Positions 26,782-35,824 of a DNA stretch of 64,000 nt are shown one piece after another. The notes beneath the pieces were generated by a model that was not told where the DNA came from, made no database searches, and saw only the letters and a list, made by a program, of their open reading frames with translations. The position numbers and the translations under genes are program-made. The stretch spans positions 1 through 64,000 of the forward strand of contig CALABS010000018.1 of NCBI GenBank assembly GCA_937887565.1, given 5' to 3'. The stretch is from an uncultured Rhodospirillaceae bacterium. Its GTDB lineage: Bacteria; Pseudomonadota; Alphaproteobacteria; Rhodospirillales; Magnetospirillaceae. Position 1 is the first letter of the stretch, and every line of letters begins with the position of its first letter.

Positions 26782-28141
26782 AGATCGGCTTGAGCATGTA
26801 TTGCAGCAGCGTCTTGTTGCCAGTCACGATTTCGGCCTGGACGGTCATGCCCGGCGCGATCACGTGGACCCCCGGCTTGTCGCCGACGTAGTTCCGGTCC
26901 AGCTTGATCGAGGCCTTGAAGTAGGGCTCGCCCTTCTCGTTCACGAAGCTGGACGCCGAGGTGGACACCAACTCGCCCCACACGGCTCCGTAGCGGGCGA
27001 AATCGTAGGTCGCGACCTTGACCTTCACCTGCTGGCCCGGCTTGAGGAAGCCGATGTCGCGGGTGGTGACCTTGGCTTCGATCTTGAGTTCACGGTCGGT
27101 GGGGACCAGCTCGCAGACCAGCGCCCCGGGCTGGATGACCGAACCCGGATTCTTGAAGACCAGTCCCTTGACATAGCCTCGGGTCGGCGCCGTCACCACC
27201 AGCCGCTTCACCCGATCTTCCAGCCGCAGGATGCTTTCCTGGACCTGGGCCAGTTCCGACACGGTGACGCCCAGGTCGTCCATGGTCTGCTTGTGGGTCG
27301 AGGCTTGGTTGTCGACAAGCCGGTTCTCGGCCTCGGTCAACGCCTCGCGGGCGGTGACCGTCTGGCCCTTGATGCGGGCCTGCTCCCCCCGCACGCGCGA
27401 CAACTCGCGTTTGTTGTCGAGGTAGACGACCTTGGACACCAGTCCGCGGCTCAGAAGCTCCTCGCGCATGCGCAGCTCCTCGGTCAGGGCGGCGACCTGC
27501 TCCTCGAGCGTATGCTGCTGCCCTTCCAGCAGCCGCAATTCGGACTTCTTCTGGTCGATCTGGGCCAGGATCACCGCGCGCTGGCTGTCGCGCAACCCGA
27601 TCTGGGTCTGGTAGATGGCCAGGTTGTCGGCCACCAGCCCCTGGTAGTCGGTGCCGGCGAAGGAATAGTCGGGGGCGCGGCCCTCGGCGAAGGCGCGCAG
27701 GCGCTCGGCCTTGAGCAGCAGGGTCATCTCGCGGGCCCGCGACTGGTCCAGGTCGGCCAGGGCCTGGGCCGGCGACAGGCGCACCAGCGGCTGCCCCTCG
27801 TCGACCAGTTGCCCCTCGCGAATCAGCACCTCCTCGACGATGCCGCCCTCGAGATGCTGGATGTTCTGGATCGATCCGGTGGGAATGACCTCGCCCTCGG
27901 CGATGGCGACCTCGTCGATATGGGTCAGGCTCGCCCACAGCACGAACAGCAACACGGCGAGACTGGAGGCGAACATGGTGTAGCGGACCAGCGGGGCGGT
28001 GCCGCTTTCCTCCAACTGCACCGCCTGGGCCAAATGGCGTGCCTGGCGGCTGGATTGCTTGATGGGCGGGCGCGAGCTTTCCACCGGTACCGGCGGCGTG
28101 CCATCGGGATTGGGCAGGTTGACGAGGCTCTGGTTGGTCAT
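26747..28141 (-). CDS. HlyD-family type I secretion adaptor
   Basis: 464 residues. A cytoplasmic tail of about 50 residues, one transmembrane helix (FASSLAVLLFVLWASL), a lipoyl half (IQNIQHLEGGIVEEVLIREGQ), a long coiled coil and a C-terminal beta domain with PGMTVQAEIVTGNKTLLQYML define an HlyD/PrtE adaptor. It bridges inner-membrane ABC proteins to an outer-membrane TolC channel. It is the last gene of a three-gene operon, 6 nt after the second ABC gene. No TolC gene is in the window. Confidence 0.93.
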   Translation of the reverse strand: MTNQSLVNLPNPDGTPPVPVESSRPPIKQSSRQARHLAQAVQLEESGTAPLVRYTMFASSLAVLLFVLWASLTHIDEVAIAEGEVIPTGSIQNIQHLEGGIVEEVLIREGQLVDEGQPLVRLSPAQALADLDQSRAREMTLLLKAERLRAFAEGRAPDYSFAGTDYQGLVADNLAIYQTQIGLRDSQRAVILAQIDQKKSELRLLEGQQHTLEEQVAALTEELRMREELLSRGLVSKVVYLDNKRELSRVRGEQARIKGQTVTAREALTEAENRLVDNQASTHKQTMDDLGVTVSELAQVQESILRLEDRVKRLVVTAPTRGYVKGLVFKNPGSVIQPGALVCELVPTDRELKIEAKVTTRDIGFLKPGQQVKVKVATYDFARYGAVWGELVSTSASSFVNEKGEPYFKASIKLDRNYVGDKPGVHVIAPGMTVQAEIVTGNKTLLQYMLKPIFTQMQQSFHER

Positions 28142-28147
28142 GGTCCG

Positions 28148-30319
28148 TCAGATCAGGTCTGGAGGAATGCGGGCCCGGACCTCCTCGGCGGGGCCGGCGA
28201 GGCGCAGATAGCCGCCGTCGAACACGAGGATCCTGTCGGCGATCCTAAGATGGCTGGGCCGGTGGGTCACCATGAAGATGGTCGATTGGCCGCGGAACGA
28301 CTCCACCGCCTGCATGAACAGGCGGTCGCCCTCGAAATCCAGGCCGTTGACCGGCTCGTCGAACAACATGATCGGCGCGCGCTTGAGATAGCCGCGGGCC
28401 AGCGACAGCCGTTGGATGAAACTGGTGGAAAGATGGTCGCTGGCCCCATCGCCGATGCGGGTGTCCAGCCCGCGCGGCAGGGCCATGATGTCGTCCCAGA
28501 CGTCCGCCAGCTCGCAAGCCCAACGGATGTCGGCGTCGGTGGCGGTGGGATGGGCCAAGCGAAGGTTCTGGGCCACCGTGCCGAAGAACAGGTTGCAGAC
28601 CTGCGGCACATAGGAAACGGCGTGCCGCAACTCGATGGGGTCGATCTGGCGCAGGTCGGTGGCGTCGATGCGGACCGAGCCGGCCTGGGGCGCGTAAAGG
28701 CCCAGCATCAGCTTGAGGATGGTGGACTTTCCCGAGCCGTTGCGCCCGGTCACCGCCACCACCTCGCCCGGCTCGACGTCGAAGGACACGCCCACCAACG
28801 CCGGGTCGGCGTCGCTGGTGTAGCGCAGGCTGACGCGCTGGAACGACACGTGCCCCTTGACGTTCTTCAGGGGCGCGATCATGGCGCGGGGGTCGCGCTC
28901 GGGCTTCAGGTTCATCAACCCATCGATCTGCTTGACCGAGCCCCGGACCTGCTCGATGCGCTGGATCAGGGTGAAACCGGTCTGAAGCGGGGACAGCACC
29001 CGCCACACCAGCATCATGGCGGCTATCAGGCCGCCGATGGTCATGTTGCCGTCGATGACGCCCAGAACACCGATGGCGATGGTGGCCATGCCGGCCGACA
29101 CGATGAGGACGTTGCTAACCGTCGAGATAACGATGGCGAAGATGCCGTTGTTGAAGCCGCCATAGGCGGCGCGCGCGCTCATCTCGCGATAGCGCTTGAC
29201 CCAGGTGTGCTCGGCGCCGGCCAGCTTCACTGCCCGCATCTTGCCCAGGGTCTCGACCATGAACTCCTGGCGGCGCGACGCCGCCCGCGACGCGATGGCC
29301 ACGTTCTTGCGCACCACCGGCATGGCGATCAGGCCGATGATGATGAACAGGAAGGTGGCGATCACCGGAACCAGCGCCAGGATGCCGCCCAGAAGGAAGA
29401 TGATGGCGAAATAGAAGATGGCGAAGGGCAGTTCCATGAACACCGTCGCCAGCGGCCCGGTGAAGAACTCCCGCACCGATTCGAAGTCCTTGATGCGTGC
29501 CACCTGCGCCCCGATGGTGGCGCGTTCGGTGAAGCCGGGCGGCAGCGACAGGATGTGCTGGAAGATGTTGTTGCCCATGATGTGGTCGAGGCGCGCCCCG
29601 ATGAACGCCAGAATCCTGGCGCGGACGGATCGCAAGATGGCGTCGAATGTCAACGCCATGCCGACGCCGATGGCGAAGGAGGCCAGCATGGGCATCGAGC
29701 CGGTGCCGATGACCTTGTCGTAGACCGCCATCACGAACAGGGGAGTCGCCAGCGACGCAATGTTGAGCAGCAGCGTGACGAAGAGCGCCTGCCAGAACAG
29801 CGGCCGGAAACGATCGAGGACGGTGCGGAACCAGCCCACCCGCTGGACGTTGGCGTCGGCCTGGATGGGGGTGAAGAAATAGGCCGTGCCGTGGACTTGG
29901 GGGTGGGTCAGGGTGACGGTCGTCCCCTCGCCGCTGTCGTAGACCTCGACCGCCCCTTCCGCCGCCGACTTGACCACCATGGCCGGCCCGTCGTCGGGCA
30001 GGAACAGGCACGGCAGCAGGCGCGCGTCCAGGGTGGCCAGGTTGAGCTTCCGCTCGGGCCGCGAGGAATAGTTCAGGGTCGCCATCACGTTCCGGAGACC
30101 CGTGAGATCCAGGTCGTTGGCGAAATGTGGAAGCGCCTCGGCGACATGGCGCGGATTCCCCTTCCATCCCAGGGACTTCAGCAGGGGCAGCAGACAGGCC
30201 GCCAGATCCGAGGTGGCGTAGAAGCCGCCCAGGGCGTTGGCCTGAAGTTGCGCCTCGTAGTGCTCCAGCGCCAGCTTGCTGGCGCTGACGGGCGCGGTCG
30301 CGACGGCTTGGCCGCTCAT
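28148..30319 (-). CDS. Type I secretion ABC transporter with degenerate C39-like N-domain
   Basis: 723 residues: a C39-peptidase-like N-terminal domain (about 20-145) without an obvious catalytic Cys motif, a six-helix membrane domain (about 165-440) and an ATPase domain. The ATPase has Walker A VTGRNGSGKSTIL, Walker B IMLFDEP and the H-loop MVTHRPSHL, but the ABC signature reads LSTSFIQ, not LSGGQ. The C39-like domain of such proteins is thought to bind rather than cleave substrate. Start ATG overlaps the stop of the upstream ABC gene by 4 nt, so the two ATPases probably work as a heterodimer. Confidence 0.9.
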   Translation of the reverse strand: MSGQAVATAPVSASKLALEHYEAQLQANALGGFYATSDLAACLLPLLKSLGWKGNPRHVAEALPHFANDLDLTGLRNVMATLNYSSRPERKLNLATLDARLLPCLFLPDDGPAMVVKSAAEGAVEVYDSGEGTTVTLTHPQVHGTAYFFTPIQADANVQRVGWFRTVLDRFRPLFWQALFVTLLLNIASLATPLFVMAVYDKVIGTGSMPMLASFAIGVGMALTFDAILRSVRARILAFIGARLDHIMGNNIFQHILSLPPGFTERATIGAQVARIKDFESVREFFTGPLATVFMELPFAIFYFAIIFLLGGILALVPVIATFLFIIIGLIAMPVVRKNVAIASRAASRRQEFMVETLGKMRAVKLAGAEHTWVKRYREMSARAAYGGFNNGIFAIVISTVSNVLIVSAGMATIAIGVLGVIDGNMTIGGLIAAMMLVWRVLSPLQTGFTLIQRIEQVRGSVKQIDGLMNLKPERDPRAMIAPLKNVKGHVSFQRVSLRYTSDADPALVGVSFDVEPGEVVAVTGRNGSGKSTILKLMLGLYAPQAGSVRIDATDLRQIDPIELRHAVSYVPQVCNLFFGTVAQNLRLAHPTATDADIRWACELADVWDDIMALPRGLDTRIGDGASDHLSTSFIQRLSLARGYLKRAPIMLFDEPVNGLDFEGDRLFMQAVESFRGQSTIFMVTHRPSHLRIADRILVFDGGYLRLAGPAEEVRARIPPDLI

Positions 30320-32058
30320 GCCGCCCCCCCCTGCGGCAGCAACGCGGCCACCGGCGCCGGCGCCGCTTCGCGCGGCGGACGCTTGGTCAGCCGGCCGCCC
30401 TCGAGATCGTAGACATTGTCGGCCAGCTTCACCAGCGACGGCCGGTGGGTCACCAGCACCAGCGACCGCTTGCCGCGCGCGCGTTCCAGCCAGACACGCA
30501 GGAAGTTGTCACCGGCGGAATCCACCGCCGTGTTGGCTTCGTCGAACAGGACGATGCGGGGATTGTTGACCAGGGCACGGGCGATGGCGATGCGCTGCTT
30601 GATGCCGCGCGGCAGCGAATCGTAGGCGCCGTCGCCGACCGGGGTGTCGAAGCCCATGGCCATGGTCGCCACCACCTCGTCGAGCCCCAGCAAGGCGGCC
30701 GTCTCCACCGCCACCTCGTCGAGCTCGGGGCGGAACATGGTGATGTTCTGGAGGATCGTGCCCTGAAACAGGACGCCGTGCTGGGGAAGATAGGCGATCT
30801 GGTCGCGCACGCTTTGCGGCTCGAATCGGGTGATGTCCTGGCCGTCGACCAGGACGGAGCCCGAGGTCGGCGTCATGGCGCCCTGCATCAGCGCCAGCAA
30901 GGTGGTCTTGCCGCTGCCGTTGCCGCCCGAGATCACCACGCACTCGCCTTCCTCGATGGTGATCGAGGCGCCCTGCACGATCATCGGGCTGTCGTCGTCG
31001 TAGCGGAAGCTGACGCCGCGCAGTTCCAGCCGGCCCTGCACCTTGGGAAGCCCGGGCAGGTCCTCGCGAGCCTCGCGCGGCATGGCGAACAGCCTGCGCA
31101 GGCGGTCGCGCGCCAGGATGAAGGTCTGGAACCGCGTCCACACGCCCAGCGCCTTCTGCAGCGGGCTCATGGCGCGGCCGGCCAGGAGCGAGCAGGCCGC
31201 CAGGCCGCCGGTGGTCATGTCGCCGGAAACCACGATGGTGCTGCCGAAGCCGGCCACGGCGATCATGGTCAGTTGCGAGAAGAAGGACGAGACGCCGAGC
31301 GCGTTGGCGCTCTTCAGCGCCACCGCGTGGTAGCCCTCGGCACAGGATTCCTGGAGACGTTCGTAGCGGCGGACCATGGGGGTCTCCATGGCCATGGCCT
31401 TCACCGAATGGATGCCGCCCAGCACCTCGATGATGAAGTTGAAGCGGCGGTCGTCGGCCTGCATCCGCTTGGCGATCGCCTCGCGCAGCGAGGTCCCGAT
31501 CTTGACGGCGGTGAGACCGAAGGCCACCAGCAGCGCCAGCGGCACCGCCACCAGCCAGCCGCCCATGAACGCCACCAGCGTCAGGTAGAGGATGGCGAAC
31601 GGCAGGTCGAGCATGGTCAGCAGGGCCTGGCCGGCATAGAATTCGCGAACCGTGGTCAGCGAATTCATGCGCTCCAGATGGACGCCCGAGCCCTCCTTCT
31701 CGAAATCGTGGATGCCGCTCATCACCAGCCGATCAAGGGCGGTGATGCTGGCCTTGTGCTCGAACTTGGCGCCGATCCAGCCGGTGACGTAGGAGCGGCC
31801 GAAGCTGAGGATGGATTCCATGGCCAAGGCGGCCAGCACGCCCGCCAGCAACAGCACCATGGTGCCGGTGGATTTGTTGGGCAGGATGCGGTCGTAGACC
31901 TGCAGCAGGGTCATGGGCATGGCCAGACCCAGGATGTTGAGGAACAGCGACGCCACGCCGAGGTCGAACAGATTCGCCCTCAGGGTCGACAGATCGCTCA
32001 GCGCGAACGGCCGTTCCCGTTCGCCCGCCGCCTCCGGTGCGGATGCCTCGTCGCTCAT
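30316..32058 (-). CDS. Type I secretion ABC transporter, second ATPase subunit
   Basis: 580 residues from ATG 32058, preceded by GGAGG (a GTG 18 nt upstream is less likely). Membrane domain (about 30-310), then an ATPase with Walker A ISGGNGSGKTTLL, signature LPRGIKQ instead of LSGGQ, Walker B IVLFDEAN and H-loop VTHRPSL. First gene of the operon, with 4-nt overlap into the next ABC gene. Both partners have unusual signature motifs. No RTX-type or other exported substrate is encoded beside it. Confidence 0.9.
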   Translation of the reverse strand: MSDEASAPEAAGERERPFALSDLSTLRANLFDLGVASLFLNILGLAMPMTLLQVYDRILPNKSTGTMVLLLAGVLAALAMESILSFGRSYVTGWIGAKFEHKASITALDRLVMSGIHDFEKEGSGVHLERMNSLTTVREFYAGQALLTMLDLPFAILYLTLVAFMGGWLVAVPLALLVAFGLTAVKIGTSLREAIAKRMQADDRRFNFIIEVLGGIHSVKAMAMETPMVRRYERLQESCAEGYHAVALKSANALGVSSFFSQLTMIAVAGFGSTIVVSGDMTTGGLAACSLLAGRAMSPLQKALGVWTRFQTFILARDRLRRLFAMPREAREDLPGLPKVQGRLELRGVSFRYDDDSPMIVQGASITIEEGECVVISGGNGSGKTTLLALMQGAMTPTSGSVLVDGQDITRFEPQSVRDQIAYLPQHGVLFQGTILQNITMFRPELDEVAVETAALLGLDEVVATMAMGFDTPVGDGAYDSLPRGIKQRIAIARALVNNPRIVLFDEANTAVDSAGDNFLRVWLERARGKRSLVLVTHRPSLVKLADNVYDLEGGRLTKRPPREAAPAPVAALLPQGGAA

Positions 32059-32181
32059 GCCCCTCCGTCCATGCACCGGCTCTTCCCAAATCCCCGTTCC
32101 GGCGGTGCCTCGGCAGTTGGACCATACACCAGCATTCGTTTCGATTCATTTACTATCCACAAGATGGGTTCCCCTCCCCTG

Positions 32182-32209
32182 GTGACAAGGCGGCGGAACC
32201 CCGTATGAT
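32182..32209 (+). promoter_or_regulatory. Candidate sigma-70 promoter of argE
   Basis: GTGACA (32182-32187), 16-nt spacer, TATGAT (32204-32209). A start about seven bases downstream would leave a leader of only about six bases before the ATG at 32222, with no Shine-Dalgarno, so a nearly leaderless mRNA is possible. Confidence 0.5.
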
Positions 32210-32221
32210 GGGCCGTCCACC

Positions 32222-33397
32222 ATGAGGCGCGATTTGTCCAGCCCCCGACCCGCCAGCATCGAGATGATCGAGCGCCTGATCGCGTTCGACACCACCAGCT
32301 ACAAGTCCAACCTGTCCATGATCTCGTGGATGGCGGAATACCTGGAGGGAATGGGCGCCTCGGTCCGCCTGACCCACGACGACGCCCGCGAGAAGGCCAA
32401 CCTCTTCGCCACCCTCGGGCCGGCCGACCGCGGCGGGATCATCCTGTCGGGGCATACCGACGTCGTGCCCGTCGACGGCCAGGACTGGACCTGCGACCCG
32501 TTCCGGGCCGAACGTCGCGGCGACCGCATCCTTGGCCGCGGCACCGCCGACATGAAGAGCTTTCTCGCCGTCGCCCTGGCGCTGGCGCCGGATTTCGCCG
32601 CCCGCCCCCTGGAATTGCCGATCCAGTTCGCGTTTTCCTATGACGAGGAGGTCGGTTGCGTCGGCGTGCGGCGCCTCATCGACGATCTCGCCAACGTGCC
32701 CGTCATGCCCCGCCTGTGCATCGTCGGCGAACCCACCGAGATGAAGGTGGTCGTCGGCCACAAGGGCAAGAAGAGCGTGCGCTGCCACGTCCATGGCAAA
32801 GAATGCCATTCGGCGCTCAACGACCGCGGCGTCAACGCGGTGGAAATCGCCGCCGAACTCGTCGCCTTCCTGCGCGGGCTCCAGCGCCGCATCCGCGAGA
32901 ACGGCCCGTTCGATCCCGGTTATGACCCTCCGTATACGACGGTTCACACCGGCGTCATCGCCGGCGGCACGGCACTCAACATCGTCCCCCGGGATTGTTC
33001 GTTCGAGTTCGAGTTCCGCAACCTGCCGGACCACGACGCCGAGACCCTGATGGCGGAAGTGCGCGGGTTCGCCCAGGACCTGGCGCCGGAGATGCTGGCG
33101 GTCGACCCCGCCGCCGGCATCATGTTCGATGAGCACAACTCCACTCCGGGCCTGATCGCCTTCGACGACGACGAGGCGGCGCGGCTGGCCTGCCAGTTGT
33201 CGGGGGCCAACGGCACCTCCAAGGTCAGCTTCACAACCGAGGCCGGCTTGTTCCAGCGGGCCGGCGTCAGCGCGGTGGTCTGCGGGCCGGGCAGCATCGC
33301 CCAGGCCCATCGCCCGGATGAGTTCGTCACCCTGCAGCAGGTCGCCGAGTGCGAGACCTTCCTGCTCCGCCTGCTGGAGCGGATGAGCCAGCCCTAG
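32222..33397 (+). CDS. argE: Acetylornithine deacetylase (M20 family)
   Basis: 391 residues. The M20 zinc ligands are in place: His78 and Asp80 (SGHTDVVP), Asp110 (GRGTADMKS), Glu142/143 (YDEEVGC), Glu170 (VGEPTEM) and a C-terminal His in IAQAHRPDEF. The sequence fits ArgE rather than DapE (VVGHKGKKSVRCHVHGKECHSA). It hydrolyses N-acetyl-ornithine to ornithine in arginine synthesis. ATG at 32222 is the only plausible start. Ends overlapping the convergent GFA gene by 4 nt. Confidence 0.92.
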   Translation: MRRDLSSPRPASIEMIERLIAFDTTSYKSNLSMISWMAEYLEGMGASVRLTHDDAREKANLFATLGPADRGGIILSGHTDVVPVDGQDWTCDPFRAERRGDRILGRGTADMKSFLAVALALAPDFAARPLELPIQFAFSYDEEVGCVGVRRLIDDLANVPVMPRLCIVGEPTEMKVVVGHKGKKSVRCHVHGKECHSALNDRGVNAVEIAAELVAFLRGLQRRIRENGPFDPGYDPPYTTVHTGVIAGGTALNIVPRDCSFEFEFRNLPDHDAETLMAEVRGFAQDLAPEMLAVDPAAGIMFDEHNSTPGLIAFDDDEAARLACQLSGANGTSKVSFTTEAGLFQRAGVSAVVCGPGSIAQAHRPDEFVTLQQVAECETFLLRLLERMSQP

Positions 33398-33801
33398 TCG
33401 GGCGCTCCGGGCGCGTCGCCGGGGTATTTCGGCCCGTCGCCGTCGAGATGCAGCCAAGGCGGCTTGCTGGAGGTCCAGATCTCGTAGAGCGGCGCGGTGG
33501 ACCCGGGATCGTCCAGGCTGGCGATGGTGACGTCGATGGTCTCGGTCGCGGCGGCGTACTCGAAGGTCAGGGCCGAGCCGCAATCGGCGCAGAACCGGCG
33601 CACCGCCCGCTCGGACGCCTTCACGGATTGGGGCGTGCCCCGAACGAAACGGAATCCGGCCCGGTGGAAGGCCACCCACGCCACCACCGGCGCCCCCGCC
33701 GCCCGCTGGCACATGCGGCAATAGCAATATCCGGCCGACAGGGGGTCCCCGTCGATGCGGTAGCGTACCGCGCCGCAAAGGCAGCCGCCTTCATAGACCA
33801 T
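33394..33801 (-). CDS. GFA-family zinc-binding protein
   Basis: 135 residues, cytoplasmic. The cysteine pattern CLC near residues 7-9, CYCRMC near 26-31 and CADC near 76-79 is that of the GFA (glutathione-dependent formaldehyde-activating-like) fold, which binds zinc. The true activity of most members is unknown; the name should not be read as proof of formaldehyde activation. Start at ATG 33801 because the conserved GGCLCGAVRY follows at once. Confidence 0.88.
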   Translation of the reverse strand: MVYEGGCLCGAVRYRIDGDPLSAGYCYCRMCQRAAGAPVVAWVAFHRAGFRFVRGTPQSVKASERAVRRFCADCGSALTFEYAAATETIDVTIASLDDPGSTAPLYEIWTSSKPPWLHLDGDGPKYPGDAPGAPD

Positions 33802-33898
33802 GCATCCTCCCGCATCCGTCCCCCCGCATTTCGGCAACGGCCCGACCGAGCGCAATAGCGCGTCCGGGCGGGGCACGGCGCATGGGGATGGGACGCGG

Positions 33899-34066
33899 TC
33901 AGTCCCGCCGCCCCCGCCGGATGGTCTGGACGAGGTCGATGAGCGCCAGCCCGACCAGCATGACCACGGCCGCCGCCAGGTGGCGGAACGGCAGCACCGG
34001 CGCGAACGCCGCCACCACCAGCGCCGACCCGCCGTAGAGCAGGGCCTTGCCGCGCAGCGTCGTCAT
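33899..34066 (-). CDS. Small two-helix membrane protein
   Basis: 55 residues (MTTLRGKALLYGG start, ending VQTIRRGRRD), with two hydrophobic helices separated by FRHL. Its ATG overlaps the TGA of the BON-domain gene (ATGA), which supports a real gene. No family recognised. Confidence 0.65.
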   Translation of the reverse strand: MTTLRGKALLYGGSALVVAAFAPVLPFRHLAAAVVMLVGLALIDLVQTIRRGRRD

Positions 34067-34650
34067 GGCCGCACCTCGACGTAGCTGATGACCTTGCGGA
34101 CGCCGTCGCCGTCCTTGGCGCGGGCGATCGCCTTCCTGGCCTCCTCGGCCGACCGGGCCCGTCCCAGCAGATAGACGGCGCCGAAGGGGTCGGCGGTGGT
34201 GCGGAAATTGACGTCGGCGACGCCGGCGGTGCCAACAAGCCTTCCCTGGGCCTTGACCGCCATCGCGGTGGTATCGGCCCAGCCGGCCATGGATTTCCGG
34301 CGGGGATCACGGTCCGGGACATGGACCACATGCCAGTACAGCTTCCTGACCCCCTTCACCGCGCGCACCCCGCGCTCGAAGCGGTCGTACTCGGCCTTGT
34401 CCTCGAAGATGCCGGTGACCAGCAACCGCTGCTCATAGATTTCCGTGGCGGCTCCGAGGGTCTTCACCTCCGCCATCAGGGCATTGACCTTAAGGACGAT
34501 CTCGTTGTCCTTGGCGATGTCGGCCGCCGATCGCGCCTCGATGGCACGGTCGATCAAGGTCTTGGGCGCCGACAACACGTCCAGCAGCTGCGCCGGCGCC
34601 GGCGCCGCGATGGCCGCCAGCGCCATGGTCAGGGTCAGGGTGCGGTTCAT
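34063..34650 (-). CDS. Periplasmic BON-domain protein
   Basis: 195 residues with a signal peptide (LTLTMALAAIAAPAPA). Two BON-like modules: about 55-120 (VNALMAEV...YEQRLLVTGIFEDKAEYDRF...VKGVRKLYWHVV) and about 130-195 (TTAMAVKAQGRLVG...VYLLGRARSAEEARKAI...VRKVISYVEV). BON domains bind phospholipid or peptidoglycan-associated partners and are often linked to envelope stress. Overlaps the HTH gene upstream by 4 nt, so both are co-expressed. Confidence 0.85.
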   Translation of the reverse strand: MNRTLTLTMALAAIAAPAPAQLLDVLSAPKTLIDRAIEARSAADIAKDNEIVLKVNALMAEVKTLGAATEIYEQRLLVTGIFEDKAEYDRFERGVRAVKGVRKLYWHVVHVPDRDPRRKSMAGWADTTAMAVKAQGRLVGTAGVADVNFRTTADPFGAVYLLGRARSAEEARKAIARAKDGDGVRKVISYVEVRP

Positions 34651-35591
34651 GACGGTCCTCCCTTGAGGTGTTTGTGGACGGCCTGTCGGCTGATTCCCAG
34701 TTCCCGGCCGATTCGCGCCAACGACCAGGCCGGGTTTTCGGCCCGCAGCCGGCGGACCTTGTCCTTGGTGTCGTCGCCGCCGCGTCCCGTCGGCGCCAAG
34801 GATGCCAGCGATCGCAGATCCGCGAGCAGTGTCCCGTAGCCAGCCCCATCATCCCCGCCCCGCTCGGCCCAATAGCGCAGCCGGGCCTCGAACTCGGCCG
34901 CGTCGCGAATCGGCAACCCACGCCGCCACAGCTCCTCCACCACATGATGGCGGGCGGCGCAGGCGGTGGGAAGCACCGCCTCGCCGGGGCCGTCGGACAG
35001 CAACGCCAGATCGTGCCGGCGCGCCTCCCAGATCAAGGCTTCGTCGCGGGCATCCGTCACCGTGGCGGGCAGCGGACACGCCGCCTCGATGGCCGCGCGC
35101 AACTCGGGCGGAACCTCGTGCCATGGGAACTGCCACCCGGCCAGCGGCCCCCAGGGGTCATCGTCCAGGGCCAGGCGAGCGGCGGCGTCGATGAACATCC
35201 GCTCCAACGGAGTGGGGGCGAGCGCCGCTTCCAGCCCGCCATAACGCGCCAGGACCATCGCCCGCGCGTCGTTCGCACGCCTCAACCGCGCGCGCCGGGC
35301 CCGGGCCGCCCGGATCAGGGCGCCGGGATCGTCGGCCTCCTCGCGAAGGCGCAGGGGCTCCAGCGCGGCGTCCAGCGGTTCGCCGCCCCGCGCCTCATGG
35401 CGGCGCGCCAGCGCCTCCATGCCGCCCTTGTAGCCGCCCCACTGCTTGCCGCACAGACCGATGGCCCTCGCCAGGGCCTCGTCCTGCACCTCGTCCTCGT
35501 CGGACTGATAGAGAGCGACGATGCCCTCCAGGCGGTCGAGCGCCAGTTGCTCGGGGTCCGCTCCCTTTGTCATCAGGTCGAAGAGGTCCAT
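34647..35591 (-). CDS. Protein with C-terminal helix-turn-helix, possible autoregulator
   Basis: 314 residues. The last 35 residues form a clear HTH (SLARIGRELGISRQAVHKHLKGG). The long N-terminal part is helical, Arg/Ala-rich and not recognised. First gene of an operon with the BON protein and a small membrane protein. A perfect inverted repeat lies 10 nt upstream of the start codon, suggesting it represses its own operon. Start at ATG 35591 fits an AGGGTGC spacing with GGAGG upstream. Confidence 0.72.
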   Translation of the reverse strand: MDLFDLMTKGADPEQLALDRLEGIVALYQSDEDEVQDEALARAIGLCGKQWGGYKGGMEALARRHEARGGEPLDAALEPLRLREEADDPGALIRAARARRARLRRANDARAMVLARYGGLEAALAPTPLERMFIDAAARLALDDDPWGPLAGWQFPWHEVPPELRAAIEAACPLPATVTDARDEALIWEARRHDLALLSDGPGEAVLPTACAARHHVVEELWRRGLPIRDAAEFEARLRYWAERGGDDGAGYGTLLADLRSLASLAPTGRGGDDTKDKVRRLRAENPAWSLARIGRELGISRQAVHKHLKGGPS

Positions 35592-35600
35592 GCACCCTCC

Positions 35601-35646
35601 GTCAACGGCTAGGTTGACAGTGCTGTGCCCAATCCCTCTTGTCAAT
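35601..35646 (-). promoter_or_regulatory. Inverted-repeat operator upstream of the HTH/BON operon
   Basis: GTCAAC-GGCTAG-GTTGAC (35601-35618) is a perfect 6-6-6 palindrome directly before the ribosome site of the HTH gene. A further GTCAAT half-site is at 35641-35646, which on the minus strand is part of TTGACA, a good -35 box. Repeated GTCAA half-sites around a promoter suggest cooperative binding of a regulator, perhaps the HTH protein itself. Confidence 0.5.
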
Positions 35647-35735
35647 GGTCACTGTTTACGGACACGTCACAATGCATTTCAAAATGAATGCCTGCCATTC
35701 AATAATTACCTACATTGTTTTTCTCCATCGATCGA

Positions 35736-35765
35736 TTGAATGTCGCCATAATACACCAATATTAC
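35736..35765 (+). promoter_or_regulatory. Candidate promoter in A/T-rich patch
   Basis: TTGAAT (35736-35741), 18-nt spacer, TATTAC (35760-35765), in a stretch (about 35640-35770) far more A/T-rich than the rest of the window. It would drive the small gene starting at 35825. Confidence 0.4.
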
Positions 35766-35824
35766 CTATGGCGAATGGCCGGGGTGACGGCACGCCATGT
35801 GAATCTTGAGCAAAAGGAAGAGCG

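Noticed and set aside
26756..30412. 1218-codon plus-strand open frame
   Set aside because: Antisense to the HlyD and ABC genes; His/Gln/Arg-rich composition typical of mirror frames in high-GC DNA.
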